Source of the DNA: Methanobacteriota archaeon
Lineage (GTDB): Archaea > Thermoplasmatota > Poseidoniia > Poseidoniales > Thalassarchaeaceae
NCBI GenBank assembly: GCA_014240285.1
Contig: JAAZXI010000008.1
Location: forward strand, 1 to 42,613
Reading direction: 5' to 3'
Length of the DNA: 42,613 nucleotides
Below the pieces are notes generated by a model. That model did not search any database and had not been told where the DNA came from. It worked only from the letters and a program-made list of their open reading frames with translations. How positions within the stretch are numbered: the stretch's first letter is position 1; each line of letters starts with the position of its first letter. Positions 33,613-42,309 of this stretch are shown piece by piece. Position numbers and translations under genes: made by a program.

Positions 33613-35415
33613 TTACTCGGGCCAGTCGCTGACATCCTCAAGAAGTTCCATCATCGGCTTGGTAGCCCGTTGCTGAGGATCCCCTGTCATGTGAATCGAG
33701 TGGAATAGTCTCATCCCTATGGCCATCTCTGGCTGGTCGGCGAGTTGATCTTTCAGTCTGCCGTACTCCTTGGCCCATTCAATGGCGTGTGGAGTCAACT
33801 CTTGTATAAACGAGGACACTAAGTCTGGAGCTGTTGCAGTTCCGGCTGGGAGCTTGGGACGCCTCACGATACTCGGGGGGAGGTCGGTCAACGCTGCCGC
33901 CTCACGCAGTGCAAGTTTCTCCGTATCCGCAGAGAGTCTCCATCTCATCGGTAGCCTGTTGGACTCGGCCCTGTGCTGAGAACTCAAGAAAGGAACTCTC
34001 ACTTCCATGCCCTGGGCCATGCTGTGCCTGTCGGCAAGACGCAGTTGGAAGTTCGACAACTGTCCTCTGTCGATCTCAAACTGTAAAGTCGAATGCAAGT
34101 CTTTGAAATGGTGTCCAGGATCTATCTTGCTATCGAGCCACGGCATCCCTGGCCCACACTCTATCCCAGAGGAGTCAAAACCCCGAGCAAGAGAGAGTCT
34201 TTTGGACACCTGCCGTGAGTGCTCATCCAGATCCCGGTAGCGCGCATATCCTGCATGGAGTTCGTCTGCACCCTGCCCACAAAGCCCCACGGTTACTTGC
34301 TTCGACATCTCCTCAAATAGAGTCTGCCAGAATAGCACTGTGATGTCAAGATCCTCGCCGTTGGAGACAAAGCGAGGGAGTCCCTTCCAAAACGCGTCCT
34401 CTTCGATTATCTTGGTATGGTGTACCAAATCGTGGTGCTGAGTGACCATCTCAGATGCAACGAAATCCGGATTGTCCTCGCTGCTGGCGACCGTCCAGCA
34501 TTCCGGGACCGGTTTTCCCGCATTCTGGGAAACCTCATGGGCGAGTGCTGCCACTAAACTCGAATCTAGGCCTCCCGAGAGTACGATTCCGATTGGGACA
34601 TCGGACATCATCCGGTCTTCGAGGCCGTCCCGGAAGCTGTCGAGTAGAATACGGGCTTGAATCGCCGGGTCCCAGCGTCCTTCGGGTGAGACAACATCTC
34701 GAGAGTACCTGCAGACTCCATTCAGAATTGCTCTACCATCATCGTCCAAGGACCAAGACTCGATTGTCCCAGGGGCTACTTGTGTGACGCCGAGGAAAAG
34801 AGTCGTCATATCCATCGGATACTCGTACGCGAGCCTGACGGCTAGAGCGTCGATGTCGGGTTTGGCGATGAATTCAGGATGGGCGTGGAAGGCCTTGACT
34901 TCAGATGCGAATAGGAGTGTGCCGTCCGGTAGCAATGTTCTGAGCAGAGGCTTGACGCCCATCGGATCCCTGCTCAGGAGCAGTTCGCGTCTATCTGGAT
35001 CCCAGAGGGCGAAGCCCCATATCCCATCTAGTAGTGAAACCCACCCTGCATGATCTACAGATTGATTGTAACTGGATAGTCCTGTAGCGAGCATGGCCTT
35101 CCTGTGCACGGCTAGAATGGTCTCGCCATCCCCTGAAGTGCGCCACGGATAGGCATTGCATCGGGAGCGCAGTTCCGACTGGTTGTATATCTCCCCATTC
35201 TGCACCAATACTGCTCCATGATCTGATCCGATGGGCTGCGAAGAGCCTTTGAGATCGACTATCGACAGTCTAGCGTGGCCGAACGCCACTGCTCCATACT
35301 TGAGTTCGTCGTAGAATCCGCCTACTCCGTCGGGGCCCCTGTGACTAAGGCAGTCAGCCATCGCCAGAGCAGTTTCCTGATTGGCATTTCCGAGCATGCC
35401 AGAGATGCCGCACAC
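33613..35415 (-). CDS. asnB: Asparagine synthase (glutamine-hydrolysing)
   Basis: A 600-residue glutamine-dependent asparagine synthetase: aspartate + glutamine + ATP to asparagine + glutamate. The GTG-initiated N-terminus MCGISGMLG gives the glutaminase nucleophile C2, with SHRGPDG and HARLSIVD following. The ATP-pyrophosphatase domain shows LSGGLDSSLVAALA (P-loop SGGxDS) near 280-290 and GQGADELHAGYARYR around 405. A TATA-like box lies 24-35 bases upstream without a Shine-Dalgarno motif, which fits a leaderless transcript. The substrate specificity could in principle differ (asparagine synthase-like amidotransferases). Confidence 0.9.
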   Translation of the reverse strand: MCGISGMLGNANQETALAMADCLSHRGPDGVGGFYDELKYGAVAFGHARLSIVDLKGSSQPIGSDHGAVLVQNGEIYNQSELRSRCNAYPWRTSGDGETILAVHRKAMLATGLSSYNQSVDHAGWVSLLDGIWGFALWDPDRRELLLSRDPMGVKPLLRTLLPDGTLLFASEVKAFHAHPEFIAKPDIDALAVRLAYEYPMDMTTLFLGVTQVAPGTIESWSLDDDGRAILNGVCRYSRDVVSPEGRWDPAIQARILLDSFRDGLEDRMMSDVPIGIVLSGGLDSSLVAALAHEVSQNAGKPVPECWTVASSEDNPDFVASEMVTQHHDLVHHTKIIEEDAFWKGLPRFVSNGEDLDITVLFWQTLFEEMSKQVTVGLCGQGADELHAGYARYRDLDEHSRQVSKRLSLARGFDSSGIECGPGMPWLDSKIDPGHHFKDLHSTLQFEIDRGQLSNFQLRLADRHSMAQGMEVRVPFLSSQHRAESNRLPMRWRLSADTEKLALREAAALTDLPPSIVRRPKLPAGTATAPDLVSSFIQELTPHAIEWAKEYGRLKDQLADQPEMAIGMRLFHSIHMTGDPQQRATKPMMELLEDVSDWPE

Positions 35416-35438
35416 AGGTGCTCGAGAAAATAACCCGC

Positions 35439-35450
35439 CATTATATTATG
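35439..35450 (-). promoter_or_regulatory. TATA-like box of asnB
   Basis: On the minus strand CCATAATATAAT lies 24-35 bases before the GTG at 35415. No Shine-Dalgarno motif intervenes, so transcription probably starts at or close to the start codon. Confidence 0.5.
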
Positions 35451-35460
35451 GAGTAAGCGA

Positions 35461-35580
35461 TTAGAAGTACACGACGAAGATTGCGAACGAAGCTAACGAA
35501 GCTAGGGTCCATATCAGAACATACGTACTTTGTGACAAAGGAGAATCTACAATACCCTCGCTTGAACCTTCATCCGACAT
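35461..35580 (-). CDS. 39-residue single-helix membrane protein
   Basis: A short frame from ATG (35578-35580) to TAA (35461-35463). The product begins MSDEGSSEGIVDSPLSQST and continues with one hydrophobic helix (YVLIWTLASLASFAIFVVYF), ending right after it. An acidic head with a single helix is typical of small subunits of membrane complexes. An AT-rich stretch (TTTACAAT) lies about 30 bases upstream, allowing a leaderless message. It occupies most of the gap between asnB and the kinase gene. Without homologues this is a prediction. Confidence 0.45.
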   Translation of the reverse strand: MSDEGSSEGIVDSPLSQSTYVLIWTLASLASFAIFVVYF

Positions 35581-35631
35581 GCTAACGTACGGGCCAGATG
35601 AAACCGGATTGTAAAGATGACGGACTGAGAC

Positions 35632-36285
35632 TCACAGGAATGGGCTGAGAAGCAGCAGAGCCGCTAGAGGGAGGAGAATCATCGTCGCATTGTCGTCGAT
35701 GTACTTGACTCTCGGCAGCTCCCCTAAGACTGTCAGAGGAGCTAGCAGGATGCTAATCCAGAGTGGAGTTCCCAACCAGAAGCTGCAACCCACCCATATT
35801 GCATACGATGCTACTAGGCCAGTTGTTATCGCTAATCTCATGTCTTGCTTCTGGCGCTTTATCTCACCCATCAGTGGGTCAACGAAAGTCAGACCGAATA
35901 TCAGCGGAATGCCGTATATTCCTGCCTCGAGGCCGGTGCCTGTAGAGAAGGGTTCCATTCCAGTTACCAAGAGGGCAAGGCATACGGCGAATGCACCCCA
36001 TGCGAGGGCTGAGATTTGCTCCGACTCATACTCCCTCTGACCAACAATGACTATTCCGAACCGTAGTCTTACTACTTCGATGATGAGAATCATGAGGAAG
36101 ATATAGCTGACTAATTCATCGGGCCTTACTGAGAATATTCCAGCGACATCGTCCCCGCGGCTGTAGTAGACTAGCGGAATCGCTGCCATAGAAATGTGCG
36201 TCAGACGCCTGAACGCGTGACCGCCGAACCCTCCAACCGAATGCTCCACGTGGTCGATGTCGAATCTGGTTTCTGACTCGCCCAT
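35632..36285 (-). CDS. SEC59/DGK1/VTE5-family membrane protein (probable CTP-dependent lipid kinase)
   Basis: A 217-residue protein with about six membrane helices. The motif FRRLTHISMAAIPL near the N-terminus (family RKxxHI), an internal PLMGEIKRQ, and an end segment IDDNATMILLPLAALLLL, which corresponds to the VDDNLTIPL motif of the dolichol kinase/DGK1/VTE5 family, are all present. Members phosphorylate polyprenols, diacylglycerol or phytol with CTP. In archaea it may act on dolichol or geranylgeraniol for lipid or glycan synthesis. The substrate is not determinable here. It follows meaB by about 20 bases on the same strand. Confidence 0.6.
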   Translation of the reverse strand: MGESETRFDIDHVEHSVGGFGGHAFRRLTHISMAAIPLVYYSRGDDVAGIFSVRPDELVSYIFLMILIIEVVRLRFGIVIVGQREYESEQISALAWGAFAVCLALLVTGMEPFSTGTGLEAGIYGIPLIFGLTFVDPLMGEIKRQKQDMRLAITTGLVASYAIWVGCSFWLGTPLWISILLAPLTVLGELPRVKYIDDNATMILLPLAALLLLSPFL

Positions 36286-36306
36286 TCTAAAACCTCTCCT
36301 GACTCC

Positions 36307-37173
36307 CTATTTCAGAGATTCCACGGCCTCATCGAGCGTTATACTTCCGGTTCCGAGAGCATCGAGCACCTCGTTTAACTTAGGGTGGTCGAGCAGACGA
36401 GAATCCCACACCGAGAGCATTCTCTCCCTAGCTCTAAGGCGCCCCCTTAAATGAGAGCCTGGGCAAGACTCAATCTCTTCCAGTAACTTGTCTACCCCGG
36501 ACCCATCATGAGCCGAAACCAAGTGGACTGGAGGCTGCGAGCCATGACTCAATCCGATAGCTGAGCGCACTGAATCTGCGGCCTGTTTTGAATTGGGTAA
36601 ATCCGATTTGTTGATCGCGATGATATCTGCCAATTCCATGATTCCGGCCTTCTCGGCCTGCACCACATCTCCTCTGTCTGGTCCGTCAACCAGAAGCACC
36701 CTGTCAGCGAAGGCGACGATTCGAATCTCAGATTGGCCAGAGCCGACCGTCTCGATGACTATCCTGCTCCAGCCACATGCGGCTAAGCATCCAATCATCG
36801 GAGATAGGCAGGAAGCCAATCCACCTGGGTGGTTCCTAGTGGCCAGAGATCTGACAAAGACAGAATCTCCAGAATCAATATCTCCCATCCTCAATCTATC
36901 TGCGAGGAGGGCACCACCGCTATTCGGCGAGGATGGGTCGACTGCTAGAACGGCAACTCTCTCCCCTCTGTCGACCCAACTCGAAATCAACCTGCCAATC
37001 AAGGATGACTTGCCTACCCCCGGGGGCCCAGTGACTCCGAGTGTCCATGGGTCTTGTGCACCCACCTCGAAACTGCCGCCGTCCTCAATGGACGTGAGGA
37101 TCTTAGATAGGTCCCTGCGATTACCCGATAGAGCCGATTTCAGAAGATCAGGGTCATTCAACCCCATCGCCAT
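36307..37173 (-). CDS. meaB: MeaB/ArgK-type G3E GTPase, methylmalonyl-CoA mutase chaperone
   Basis: A 288-residue G3E P-loop GTPase that gates cofactor loading and protects methylmalonyl-CoA mutase. Walker A GPPGVGKSS is at about 49-57, VDPSSPNSGGALLADRLRM with the base-sensing block follows, then ETVGSGQSE (family ETVGVGQSE), a DGPDRGDVVQAEKAGIMELAD block and NKSDLP for guanine. The conserved C-terminal dimerization region is shorter than usual (about 310-330 residues in the family). It overlaps the B12-binding subunit gene by 16 bases, as expected for a mutase operon. Confidence 0.9.
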   Translation of the reverse strand: MAMGLNDPDLLKSALSGNRRDLSKILTSIEDGGSFEVGAQDPWTLGVTGPPGVGKSSLIGRLISSWVDRGERVAVLAVDPSSPNSGGALLADRLRMGDIDSGDSVFVRSLATRNHPGGLASCLSPMIGCLAACGWSRIVIETVGSGQSEIRIVAFADRVLLVDGPDRGDVVQAEKAGIMELADIIAINKSDLPNSKQAADSVRSAIGLSHGSQPPVHLVSAHDGSGVDKLLEEIESCPGSHLRGRLRARERMLSVWDSRLLDHPKLNEVLDALGTGSITLDEAVESLK

Positions 37174-37595
37174 CCTGAGTTCTCCCCTATCCCCACCGGC
37201 TGCCTCGACTCGATTCGCCGAGATACAGCCTCAAGGAACTCTAGGATCTCAGAGGTACGTGCGCCCGGTCCGAATATGGCCCGGACCCCTTGGTCGTGAA
37301 GAGAATCATGATCATCAGAAGGGATGATGCCACCAGCGAAGACTACGACCTCTGCGAGTCCTTCTTCCCTGAGTCCGTTGCAGACAGCGGGAACGAGGAC
37401 ATCATGAGCTCCTGACAGAGTAGAGAGGCCGAGAACTGCGGCGTCCTCATCCATCACAATTCGGACGATTTCCTCCGGTGTCTTGCGCAGTCCAGTGTAA
37501 ATAACCTCGTGGCCACCATCCCTGAGGGACCGAGCTATTACTTTCGCCCCCCTGTCGTGACCATCGAGTCCAGGTTTAGCAATCACGATGCGCAT
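37158..37595 (-). CDS. mcmA2: Methylmalonyl-CoA mutase small (B12-binding) subunit
   Basis: A 145-residue cobalamin-binding domain of the separate-subunit archaeal methylmalonyl-CoA mutase, which converts methylmalonyl-CoA to succinyl-CoA with adenosylcobalamin. DGHDRG at 11-16 is the DxHxxG motif supplying the cobalt-binding histidine (H13); LSTLSGAH (about 56-63) and FAGGIIPSDD complete the Rossmann-like site. ATG at 37595 is chosen; the frame extends to 37754 but would overlap the divergent carboxyltransferase start. The large subunit is not in the window. The divergent 110-bp gap holds a dyad at 37656-37676. Confidence 0.9.
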   Translation of the reverse strand: MRIVIAKPGLDGHDRGAKVIARSLRDGGHEVIYTGLRKTPEEIVRIVMDEDAAVLGLSTLSGAHDVLVPAVCNGLREEGLAEVVVFAGGIIPSDDHDSLHDQGVRAIFGPGARTSEILEFLEAVSRRIESRQPVGIGENSGWRWG

Positions 37596-37655
37596 TTCTA
37601 CGAAACTGGGAGTTGGCAGACAGTCTTCAAGCAACCGATGATGCATGAGTCCTGC

Positions 37656-37676
37656 AGCATTCCTGACGGGAATGCT
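37656..37676. promoter_or_regulatory. 21-bp dyad in the divergent mcmA2/carboxyltransferase promoter
   Basis: Perfect 8-base arms AGCATTCC and GGAATGCT around TGACG. The centre lies about 40 bases before the carboxyltransferase start and about 71 before mcmA2. Position and symmetry suggest an operator controlling both halves of the methylmalonyl-CoA route. Confidence 0.4.
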
Positions 37677-37705
37677 CATTGGCGGGGTTTTCCACCTCAA
37701 GTACC

Positions 37706-39259
37706 ATGGCTGAGTCTGATGAGCGCGTTGAGGAGCTTCGCCGCCGGAAAGCACAGGCCAAAGGTGGGGGAGGGCAGGCTCGTGTCTCAGCGCAACACGC
37801 CAAGGGCAAGATGACAGCTAGGGAGAGAATCGAGCTGCTGCTCGACGAAGATTCGTTCATGGAAGTGGACACTCTGGTAGAACACAGATGCAGAGACTTC
37901 GAGATGGATCGCAACGTGATTCCAGGAGATGGAGTGATCTGCGGACACGGCACGATAGGAGGTAGAACGGTGTACTGCTTCGCCCAGGACTTCACTGTCT
38001 ATGGGGGCTCCCTCGGCGAGATGCATGGACTGAAGATATGTAAGATTCTGGACATGGCACTCAAGACTGGTGCCCCGGTCATAGGTCTGAATGACAGCGG
38101 AGGGGCTAGAATCCAAGAAGGGGTAGCGAGCCTAGGTTCGTATGCTGAGATCTTCTTTAGGAATGTCAGGGCCAGCGGAGTAATCCCTCAGATCTCCGTG
38201 ATTATGGGGCCGTGCGCCGGTGGTGCGGTTTACTCTCCAGCAATTACAGATTTCATCATAATGGTGGACCAGACCTCTCACATGTTCATCACTGGGCCTG
38301 AGGTAATTAAGACGGTGACTAATGAGGAGGTCACCTTTGAGGACCTAGGGGGTGCTTCAACCCATGCCACTAAGTCAGGAGTGACTCATTTCACAGCGAG
38401 CGATGACGAAGAGGCGCTGAAAATCGTGAGGGACCTCGTAGGACTGATTCCGTCTAACAATCTCGAGAATTCTCCTGTTGTTCCGACAATAGACCCTCCT
38501 GACAGGACATGCGACGAGTTAGATTCCCTTGTCCCCGAGGACCCCAGTCAGCCATACGACATCGTTACTGCTGTTGAGGCTGTGCTGGATGACGGAGGTT
38601 TCCTAGAAGTACAAGCCGATTACGCTGGAAACATAGTAGTGGGATTTGGTCGCCTTGGCGGACATACCGTAGGGGTGGTTGCGAATCAACCCAAGGTGTT
38701 AGCAGGATGCCTTGACATCGATGCTTCAATCAAGGCCGCGAGGTTCGTCCGATTCTGCGATGCGTTCAACGTGCCGCTCCTCACTTTTGTCGATGTGCCC
38801 GGCTTCCTTCCTGGGGCTAGCCAAGAGTGGGGCGGCATCATCAGGCACGGGGCCAAACTGCTCTATGCCTATGCCGAAGCAACCGTGCCGAAACTCACTG
38901 TCATCACACGAAAGGCGTACGGAGGCGCTTACGACGTGATGTCCTCCAAGCACATCAGAGGGGATTACAACATAGCCTGGCCAACCGCTCAACTGGCAGT
39001 TATGGGTGCAGACGGTGCGGTCCAAATAATTCATCGCAGGAGAATCCAGACTTCTGGCAATCCCGAGCAGGAGAGGGAGAGGCTGGTTGATGATTACGCG
39101 GAGACTTTTGCCAATCCATACAGGGCTGCTGCACTCGGATATCTCGACGATGTTATCCAACCACATCAGAGCAGGGCGGTCCTGATTCGCGCCCTAGGGG
39201 CATTACTGGAAAAGGAAGAGATTCGCCCTGCTAGAAAGCACGGAAACATTCCACTATGA
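37706..39259 (+). CDS. pccB: Propionyl/acetyl-CoA carboxylase, carboxyltransferase subunit
   Basis: A 517-residue biotin-dependent carboxyltransferase of the PccB/MmdA type, moving CO2 from carboxybiotin to propionyl- or acetyl-CoA (or the reverse). Conserved blocks are [52 protein letters not shown] and GGASTHA in the first crotonase-like half, and [18 protein letters not shown] and [11 protein letters not shown] in the second. ATG at 37706 is preferred to a TTG at 37679. It is followed by the small subunit and the biotin carrier, so a carboxylase complex is intended; the biotin carboxylase subunit is outside the window. MmdA-type decarboxylase is the main alternative. Confidence 0.92.
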   Translation: MAESDERVEELRRRKAQAKGGGGQARVSAQHAKGKMTARERIELLLDEDSFMEVDTLVEHRCRDFEMDRNVIPGDGVICGHGTIGGRTVYCFAQDFTVYGGSLGEMHGLKICKILDMALKTGAPVIGLNDSGGARIQEGVASLGSYAEIFFRNVRASGVIPQISVIMGPCAGGAVYSPAITDFIIMVDQTSHMFITGPEVIKTVTNEEVTFEDLGGASTHATKSGVTHFTASDDEEALKIVRDLVGLIPSNNLENSPVVPTIDPPDRTCDELDSLVPEDPSQPYDIVTAVEAVLDDGGFLEVQADYAGNIVVGFGRLGGHTVGVVANQPKVLAGCLDIDASIKAARFVRFCDAFNVPLLTFVDVPGFLPGASQEWGGIIRHGAKLLYAYAEATVPKLTVITRKAYGGAYDVMSSKHIRGDYNIAWPTAQLAVMGADGAVQIIHRRRIQTSGNPEQERERLVDDYAETFANPYRAAALGYLDDVIQPHQSRAVLIRALGALLEKEEIRPARKHGNIPL

Positions 39260-39268
39260 GGTGTGAGT

Positions 39269-39469
39269 ATGGGAAAGCGTGCCGACAGGGAAGCCAAGTT
39301 ACTGGCTGCAGCCATGGCTGCTGTGCTGCTTGTAGCTGAGGAAGGCGAAGCGATGGGGCCTACTGGGCAGAGGAAGTCGGGTGACCCGTGGTCCCGAGAT
39401 CACCGGCGGGTGCTAATCGGCAGACGCAACCTGTTCCGCGCGCGCACGCGTCGGAGCACCCCGAGGTGA
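39269..39469 (+). CDS. Small accessory subunit of the acyl-CoA carboxylase
   Basis: A 66-residue basic protein between the carboxyltransferase and carrier genes. A helical, alanine-rich N-terminus (EAKLLAAAMAAVLLVAEEGE) is followed by DPWSRDHRRVLIGRRNLF. This resembles the short epsilon-like or PccX subunits found at the same place in actinobacterial and haloarchaeal acyl-CoA carboxylase operons, which stabilise the holoenzyme. The ATG at 39269 follows GAGGTG. It is not a membrane protein despite its hydrophobic segment, because that stretch is interrupted by charges. Assigned from position and pattern only. Confidence 0.6.
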   Translation: MGKRADREAKLLAAAMAAVLLVAEEGEAMGPTGQRKSGDPWSRDHRRVLIGRRNLFRARTRRSTPR

Positions 39470-39473
39470 GTCG

Positions 39474-39884
39474 ATGGGTGAGAAGAGGAAAGTCACCGTA
39501 GATGGAGAGGAGTTTGAGGTCGACGTCGAGAGAGAAGGTGATGCTTGGAATGTACGAGTTGGTGGCCGGGAGTTCTTGATTCAAGTTGAGGGGGGAGGGT
39601 CAAGTGAGATAACACGGGGTTCGACTGGGCGGAGCAGGAGAAGAAATCTCTCTGGGACAATCTCATCCTCCATCCCTGGTAAGGTAGTGTCTCTGCACGT
39701 CGCAAAGGGAGACCGGGTCAAAGAGGGAGATGTCCTGCTCATCCTCGAGGCCATGAAGATGCAGAATGAGATTCAGGCCCCTATTTCAGGGACTGTCGGC
39801 GAAGTCAATTGCGAGTCAGGAGATAGTGTCGGGGCCAATGTTCCGCTTGTCATTATCGAGCCCTCGGATGAATCCGCATCATGA
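39474..39884 (+). CDS. Biotin carboxyl carrier protein
   Basis: A 136-residue carrier. Residues 1-40 form a small beta domain (KVTVDGEEFEVDVERE) as in PCC/OadA-type carriers, then a basic serine/arginine linker. The biotinyl domain at about 60-132 has the EAMKM motif (92-96; K95 is biotinylated) and the hairpin GDVLLILEAMKMQNEIQAP. The start follows GAGGTGAG. The cognate ligase is probably the fused enzyme at 23432. Confidence 0.93.
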   Translation: MGEKRKVTVDGEEFEVDVEREGDAWNVRVGGREFLIQVEGGGSSEITRGSTGRSRRRNLSGTISSSIPGKVVSLHVAKGDRVKEGDVLLILEAMKMQNEIQAPISGTVGEVNCESGDSVGANVPLVIIEPSDESAS

Positions 39885-39922
39885 TTCACAGAGTTCAAGA
39901 GTGGTGATTAGCAGGGACATAT

Positions 39923-40153
39923 GTGCCGAAGTGCGATTACCCGAAGTGTGTGAATGAAGGTGAGCAGATTAGTCGCCTATCACCCGAGGGATTCTTGGTG
40001 GCCACAGGGAGCAAGGCATACTCATTCAGAGAAGCCTATAGGCGGTTCCACTACTGCGAGGAGCATCACGATGAACTCATGGCCTCAGTGTGGAATCGCG
40101 TCAGAGATTCGGAGGACAAGGGCGACGATCACGTCGCTCCCACTGCGATATGA
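39923..40153 (+). CDS. Small Cys/His protein, possible zinc finger
   Basis: A 76-residue protein from GTG. CDYPKC at the N-terminus (C4, C9) and HYCEEHHDEL at about 43-52 supply a CxxxxC plus HxCxxHH set that could bind one zinc ion. The region between contains a short strand-rich part (GFLVATGSKAYSFREAYRRF). No family recognised. It lies 38 bases before threonine synthase and after the carrier gene with 38 bases, so operon membership is unclear. Confidence 0.5.
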   Translation: MPKCDYPKCVNEGEQISRLSPEGFLVATGSKAYSFREAYRRFHYCEEHHDELMASVWNRVRDSEDKGDDHVAPTAI

Positions 40154-40191
40154 TGCGGTAGGTTCATCGAATCGACACTAACAGTAAGTCT

Positions 40192-41415
40192 GTGGCTTCT
40201 TACGTCAGTCATCTCGAATGTGCTTTCACTGGTCGGCACTATCCTGCCGATGGCCTCCACTCCATCTCCGATGTCGGCAAGCCGTTGCTTGTCAGATATG
40301 ACCTGAGCAGACTGGGCAAAGAAATCAGCAGGGCTGATATCGAGATCTCCTCGGAGCCAGGTTTCTGGAGGTACTCTCCTTTGCTCCCGGTAGCTAAGTC
40401 CAGAGACCGCGTCTCACTAGGCGAGGTCATTACTCCCTTAGTCGCACTCGAGAGGTCTGCTCACCTGATTGGCGCTACACCCGGGAAGGTGATTGTCAAG
40501 GACGAGTCGAGATTACCCACCGGCTCGTTCAAGGCCCGGGGACTGGCACTAGCGGTTTCCATGGCCAAGCAGTTAGGCGTTGAGCACCTTGCTGTTCCAA
40601 CGAACGGCAATGCCGGCTCAGCACTTGCTGCATATGCCAGCAGGGCTGGCATTAGGGCCACGGTGCTGTGTCCCGACAACACACCCGAAATCAACACTCA
40701 GGAAACTGAGGCACAAGGAGGCGATACACACCTTGTAAACGGCCTGATTGGGGACTGCGGCAAGATAATCGCGGATGGTTCCGATGATGTCGGTTGGTTT
40801 GCGGTCTCCACTCTTAAGGAGCCTTACCGCATCGAGGGAAAGAAGACCATGGGAATCGAATTAGCTGAGCAGATGGATTGGCGTTTACCTGACGTCATAT
40901 TCTACCCAACTGGCGGCGGAACGGGACTTATTGGGATGTGGAAGGCATTTGCAGAACTGATTGAATTGGGCTGGATAGATTGCGAACTGCCTCGGATGGT
41001 AGCTGTTCAATCAACTGGATGCGCTCCCATCGTCAAGGCTTGGGAGGGGGGTGCGGAATTTGCTGAGTTCTGGGAGAATGCCGAGACGGACGCATCTGGG
41101 ATCAGAGTACCTGCAGCTCTCGGGGACTTTCTGATTCTGAGAGCCGTGCGTGATTCGGGTGGCTTCGCCATCTCTGTCAGCGACGACGAGATACACAGAA
41201 TGGTAGAAGGGATAGGGCGTCAGGAAGGGCTACTTATGTGCCCCGAGGGGGCCGCGACTGCTGCTGCATGCAAAGTTGCTCTAGAGAGGGGGTTGATCGG
41301 CATGGATGACACAGTCGTCTTGTTCAACACCGCTACTGGTCTGAAGTATCCGATGCCGGAGGTGACTTCGTCAATAGACAAGGACGCAGAGATAGATTAC
41401 CAGATTTTCGGCTAG
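40192..41415 (+). CDS. thrC: Threonine synthase
   Basis: A 407-residue PLP enzyme of fold type II: O-phosphohomoserine to threonine and phosphate. The PLP lysine sits in PTGSFKARG (K114), the phosphate-binding glycine loop is FYPTGGGTGLIGMWKA, and NGNAGSALAAYASRAG is the substrate-asparagine block. The N-terminus LECAFTGRHYPAD corresponds to the LxCxxCGxxY segment of class II threonine synthases with the second cysteine lost. The GTG at 40192 is taken. The stop overlaps the convergent aIF6 gene by 4 bases. Confidence 0.9.
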   Translation: MASYVSHLECAFTGRHYPADGLHSISDVGKPLLVRYDLSRLGKEISRADIEISSEPGFWRYSPLLPVAKSRDRVSLGEVITPLVALERSAHLIGATPGKVIVKDESRLPTGSFKARGLALAVSMAKQLGVEHLAVPTNGNAGSALAAYASRAGIRATVLCPDNTPEINTQETEAQGGDTHLVNGLIGDCGKIIADGSDDVGWFAVSTLKEPYRIEGKKTMGIELAEQMDWRLPDVIFYPTGGGTGLIGMWKAFAELIELGWIDCELPRMVAVQSTGCAPIVKAWEGGAEFAEFWENAETDASGIRVPAALGDFLILRAVRDSGGFAISVSDDEIHRMVEGIGRQEGLLMCPEGAATAAACKVALERGLIGMDDTVVLFNTATGLKYPMPEVTSSIDKDAEIDYQIFG

Positions 41416-42074
41416 ATTAAACCGAGTGCGTCTTCGATGCGGTTTAACTCCGGGCCCGTCGATCCTGAACCGACGAGAGCGTGAGTATCGCTGGCAGCAC
41501 ATCCAGCCCCGACGTAGGGCGAACCGAAAGTGACTGTTCCGACCATCACCGGGACCTTCATTGCGGACTCTATCGATTCGGCCTCTGACCTAGATATGTC
41601 GGGGTGAGCTAGCACCCCGTTACCATTGGCCACTAGCATGCTACCAACCGTGTCGTGCCCCGCCACCTTACTGCGGATAGCATCTACACCTAGGACTTCT
41701 GCGATCATGTCTACGCCATTCTGGGGTACCATCGGACTGACCACGGCACCGTGTGCGTTGCACTCAATCAAATTGCCCGCGGCGTTTACTCCACTCTCCA
41801 TCACGACCACGTCACTGAAGCTGGTCAGTTCGTCGAGATCCTCCTCAGTAGCGATGTCTGCCACGGCGATTCCCTTGGCGTTGCCACTGAGTAAACTTCC
41901 GAGCAGTGAAGAGCCGCCGACAAGAAAGGGGTGCATTTCGAGATCAAATGCCGACTTCAGCTCCTCAGTGGCTGCATCATCAAGAGATCGGGGGTGGAAC
42001 AGAATCTTATCGACAACTGAAAGGTAAACGCCTACTTGGGTGTGTGCAAGTATGTCCCCCGTACTGATTGTCAT
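41412..42074 (-). CDS. eif6: Translation initiation factor 6 (aIF6)
   Basis: A 220-residue anti-association factor that binds the large ribosomal subunit. The pseudo-fivefold repeats of the pentein-like fold are visible as recurrent G-x-L-x-x-N/ACN and GG-x-x-x-x blocks: VGGSSLLGSLLSGNAKGI, GVNAAGNLIECNAHGAVVSP, GHDTVGSMLVANGNGVLAHP and GTVTFGSPYVGAGCAASD-THALVGSGSTG. The length is usual. Its ATG overlaps the stop of the upstream 64-residue frame as ATGA, so the two are coupled. Confidence 0.92.
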   Translation of the reverse strand: MTISTGDILAHTQVGVYLSVVDKILFHPRSLDDAATEELKSAFDLEMHPFLVGGSSLLGSLLSGNAKGIAVADIATEEDLDELTSFSDVVVMESGVNAAGNLIECNAHGAVVSPMVPQNGVDMIAEVLGVDAIRSKVAGHDTVGSMLVANGNGVLAHPDISRSEAESIESAMKVPVMVGTVTFGSPYVGAGCAASDTHALVGSGSTGPELNRIEDALGLI

Positions 42075-42265
42075 TGTTCTGCCTCAGTTGTATCGACTAT
42101 GGCTCCGCCAGTGATTTGTAATGTTGTTGCGGGGATGAAGGAGAGTGGCACAGCGACGAACGTTCCCGTGGGCTCTCGCGCCACAGTACAGGAATCGACG
42201 CAGGAGGGCTTGACTTCCGGGTTCGATATGGGACCGGGTAGCACCCCTCCGCTGTGGCCGTGCAC
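42071..42265 (-). CDS. Small ORF coupled to aIF6, unknown
   Basis: A 64-residue frame starting with GTG at 42265 and ending in the ATGA overlap with aIF6. The product (beginning MHGHSGGVLPGP) is rich in G, P, T and V with two cysteines (PSCVDSC) and looks beta-rich; the end ATTLQITGGAIVDTTEAEQ is a plausible terminal strand and tail. The same frame stays open upstream towards the rRNA end (YNTKAYCGPLSNRAYQFTFEGR) without a standard start, so the N-terminus is unsure. It is not eL20, eL31 or eL39, which often neighbour aIF6 in archaea. Confidence 0.45.
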   Translation of the reverse strand: MHGHSGGVLPGPISNPEVKPSCVDSCTVAREPTGTFVAVPLSFIPATTLQITGGAIVDTTEAEQ

Positions 42266-42294
42266 AACTCTTCCTTCGAATGTGAATTGATATG

Positions 42295-42309
42295 CTCTGT
42301 TGGACAGAG
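42295..42309. terminator. Hairpin downstream of 23S rRNA
   Basis: Perfect arms CTCTGT and ACAGAG around TGG, 40-55 bases after the presumed 23S 3' end. It may act in termination or processing of the rRNA precursor, or sit in the aIF6 leader. A poly-A tract (7 A on the minus strand) lies between it and the rRNA end. Confidence 0.35.
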
